A DNA stretch of 64,000 nucleotides. Origin: Streptomyces sp. AP-93 (GTDB lineage: Bacteria > Actinomycetota > Actinomycetes > Streptomycetales > Streptomycetaceae). Below the pieces are notes generated by a model. The model did no database searches. It saw nothing but the letters and a program-made list of their open reading frames with translations, and was not told where the DNA came from. Below are positions 62,256 to 64,000 of this stretch, one piece after another (the first letter of the stretch is position 1; each line of letters opens with the position of its first letter). The translations under genes and the position numbers were made by a program. Where the stretch lies: assembly GCF_022808175.1 (NCBI RefSeq), contig NZ_JALGBX010000004.1:269446-333445 (forward strand), read 5' to 3'.

Positions 62256-64000
62256 ATGCGCGCCACTGAGGGCAACCAGGATTATCCGTTCGCTGTCACG
62301 AACACGGCCGCGGCGCTGCTGGACGCTGCCGGGACGGTCGTCGCCTGGACGCCGGCGGCCGAGGCCCTCCTGGAGCTCCGGTCCGCAGACGTGTGCGGCC
62401 GGCCGGCACGGGAACTGCTGGCGGACGCGAGCGGCTGGGAAGCGGTTCTGGCTCAGGGGAGAGAGGGAGGGCAGGCGGGGTGGGAGGGCCGGGCCACGCT
62501 GCGGCACGGCTCAGGAGGCGAGCTGGAGATCGGCTTCCGTGTCGTTCCGCTGAACGACGGCGCGCGGGGGAACCCGGCCCGCTGTCTCGTACTCGGCGCA
62601 CCCCTGGAGCTCGTCGCCCGATGGCGGCAGGACCACGCCTTCACGCACGAACTGTTCCTCCAGGGCCGAGTGGGGCTGGCCGTCTTCGATACGGACCTGC
62701 GCCTGCTTCGGACGAACACGCACCTGTTGCCGTACACAGGGGTGCCCCCCGAATTGAACGGCCTGCGCCTCGCCGACTTCCTGCGGGGCGAGGACGCGCG
62801 GATCATCGACGACCGGCTGCGGGAGGTGCTGCACGGCGGGAGCCCCCTGATCGGTTTCAACGCGACCGCGCGCACCTTGGAGGACGCGAGGGGCGGCCGG
62901 GTCGTGACCATCCAGGCGTTCCGGCTGCAGGAACCCGACGGACGTCCGATGGGAGTGGCGGCGGTGTTCACCGACGTCACCGACCACGAGCGGTCGCGCG
63001 GGCGCCTGGACCTGCTGTACCGCGCGACGGGAGCGCTGGGCGGTTCGCTGTCCGTCCTGCGCACCGTCGAGGACCTGGTCAAGATCCTGGCGCCCGCGTT
63101 CGGCGATTGTGCCGCGGTGGATCTCGCGGAGACCGTTCTGACCGGCGGTGAGCCGGCCACCGACGGGCTGCATCCCGCGCTGCCCCTGATCCGGATGGCC
63201 GTCGCCGGAGCGGAAGCGGACGTGCTGCGCACGGGTACGGCCCGCTTCGGCGCTCCTCTCGCGGCGAGCGGCCCCGGCCCGGCCCCGCCCGCGGCGCGTG
63301 AATGCCGGGGAGAGCTGGTCACCGGCCTCGGGACCCGGTCACCGGGGCCCGGAAGCGACGCTGCCCCGGAGTGGGCGACCGCCGTCCCGGGTGCGCATTC
63401 GGCGATGACGGCGCCGCTGTGCGCACGGGGCGTCGGGTTCGGGAGGCTCACGCTCTGGCGCACGGGGGACGCTCCCCCGCTGGACGAGGACGACCTGGCA
63501 CTGCTGGAGGAGATCGCCGCGCGCGCGGCCGTCGCCGTGGACAACGCGCGGCGGTACACCAAGGAGCGCCGCACCGCCGTGGGCCTGCAGCGCAGCCTTC
63601 TGCCGCCGGAAACCTCGGAAACGCCCGCACTGGAAGCCGCCGGCCTCTACCTGCCGGCCGACGCGGACAGCGGAGTGGGCGGCGACTGGTTCGACGTCAT
63701 CCCCCTGTCGTCGGCCCGTGTCGCCCTGGTGGTCGGGGACGTCGCCGGTCACGGGCTGCACGCCACGGCCATGATGGGGCGTCTGCGCAGCGCCGTACGC
63801 GCGATGGCGGACCTGGAGCTGGAACCCGAGGAACTGCTGGCGCACGTCGATGACATGGTCCTGCAGGTCGTCGCCGAGGCGGAGAGCGGCGATGCGCAAG
63901 ACGGCGACGCGGGCGCGCTGCTGCCCAGCGGGCCGGCCGGTGCCACCTGCCTGTACGCCGTATACGACCCGGTCACCCGAAGGTGCGTCATGGCCAGCGC
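62256..64000 (+). CDS. PAS/GAF-domain SpoIIE-family serine phosphatase (3' end outside window)
   Basis: At least 581 residues, open at the right edge. Domain order: PAS 1 (about 10-115; NTAAALLDAAGTVVAWTPAA), PAS 2 (about 130-245; FLQGRVGLAVFDTDLRLLRT, then FTDVTDHERSRGRLDLLYRA), GAF (about 265-440; LARTVEDLVKILAPAF-like SLSVLRTVEDLVKILAPAFG to AVAVDNARRY), then the PP2C-like SpoIIE domain with DSGVGGDWFDVIPL and VALVVGDVAGHGLHATAMMG, carrying metal-binding Asp residues. Streptomyces proteins of this layout often add a C-terminal HATPase anti-sigma kinase and regulate sigma-B-like factors; that part would lie beyond the window. The start ATG is at 62256 without a strong ribosome site. Confidence 0.9.
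   Translation, partial: MRATEGNQDYPFAVTNTAAALLDAAGTVVAWTPAAEALLELRSADVCGRPARELLADASGWEAVLAQGREGGQAGWEGRATLRHGSGGELEIGFRVVPLNDGARGNPARCLVLGAPLELVARWRQDHAFTHELFLQGRVGLAVFDTDLRLLRTNTHLLPYTGVPPELNGLRLADFLRGEDARIIDDRLREVLHGGSPLIGFNATARTLEDARGGRVVTIQAFRLQEPDGRPMGVAAVFTDVTDHERSRGRLDLLYRATGALGGSLSVLRTVEDLVKILAPAFGDCAAVDLAETVLTGGEPATDGLHPALPLIRMAVAGAEADVLRTGTARFGAPLAASGPGPAPPAARECRGELVTGLGTRSPGPGSDAAPEWATAVPGAHSAMTAPLCARGVGFGRLTLWRTGDAPPLDEDDLALLEEIAARAAVAVDNARRYTKERRTAVGLQRSLLPPETSETPALEAAGLYLPADADSGVGGDWFDVIPLSSARVALVVGDVAGHGLHATAMMGRLRSAVRAMADLELEPEELLAHVDDMVLQVVAEAESGDAQDGDAGALLPSGPAGATCLYAVYDPVTRRCVMAS

Overview
The window is about 72-74% G+C, with heavily G/C-biased third codon positions, GTG starts and GGAGG-type ribosome sites. 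Together with SigE-family sigma/LAXTG surface-protein genes, a 2-methylisoborneol cluster and a SpoIIE/GAF phosphatase, this points to a Streptomyces chromosome or a very close actinomycete relative. It reads as chromosomal accessory or arm-type sequence: many one- to three-gene units, many regulators, and a few decayed genes. No rRNA, tRNA, CRISPR array or intact insertion sequence was recognised.

Layout. 0-9 kb: MFS pump with a divergent MarR regulator, a GNAT enzyme, an AraC regulator, a three-gene unit (LAXTG surface protein, SigE-family sigma factor, membrane protein), a MocR regulator divergent from an EamA exporter, and a second AraC regulator. 9-14.5 kb: large secreted GH101 glycosidase, a decayed transporter remnant, and small stress-type or secreted proteins. 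14.5-17.2 kb: an RNA-repair cassette (T4 Rnl1-like RNA ligase plus T4 Pnkp-like kinase/phosphatase) with a NYN/PIN-type protein downstream. 17.2-21 kb: oxidoreductase-like, VOC, YoaK and TDT-family genes.

21.1-31 kb is a nitrogen-acquisition operon read in one direction: urea transporter, ureA, a His-rich CbiX-like gene, ureB, ureC, ureF, ureG, ureD and two tandem ammonium-transporter genes. It contains no ureE; the His-rich CbiX-like protein is a plausible substitute nickel handler. The first amt gene carries an in-frame TGA where Trp is expected, and both Amt proteins have Glu at the first twin-His position. 31-37 kb: Usp, RraA-like protein, a metal-handling (probably copper) set, a TrkA-type membrane protein and a lipoprotein. 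37-41 kb: katG facing a Fur-family gene, then a MarR/rhodanese divergent pair.

41.1-44.8 kb is the 2-methylisoborneol locus: a Family 2B encapsulin shell protein with a cyclic-nucleotide domain, MIB synthase, and geranyl-diphosphate C-methyltransferase. 45.5-50.3 kb: xanthine dehydrogenase operon xdhABC behind an unusually long leader that holds small ORFs. 50.4-56.6 kb: MFS, secreted protein, serine hydrolase, a GH35 beta-galactosidase behind a perfect LacI-type palindrome, and a membrane protein. 56.7-64 kb: tandem-GNAT protein divergent from an MMPL transporter across an 18-bp palindrome, with a NarL-type two-component system directly behind MMPL, then a SnoaL-like remnant and a PAS/GAF/SpoIIE phosphatase that runs off the right edge.

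Functional thread: xanthine dehydrogenase (purine breakdown), urea uptake, urease and ammonium channels form a possible purine-to-ammonium nitrogen route, though the two loci are 15 kb apart and joint regulation is only inferred. The least conventional content is the urease operon (CbiX-like gene, extended UreB, Glu-type Amt pair), the RNA-repair cassette and the encapsulin/MIB locus.
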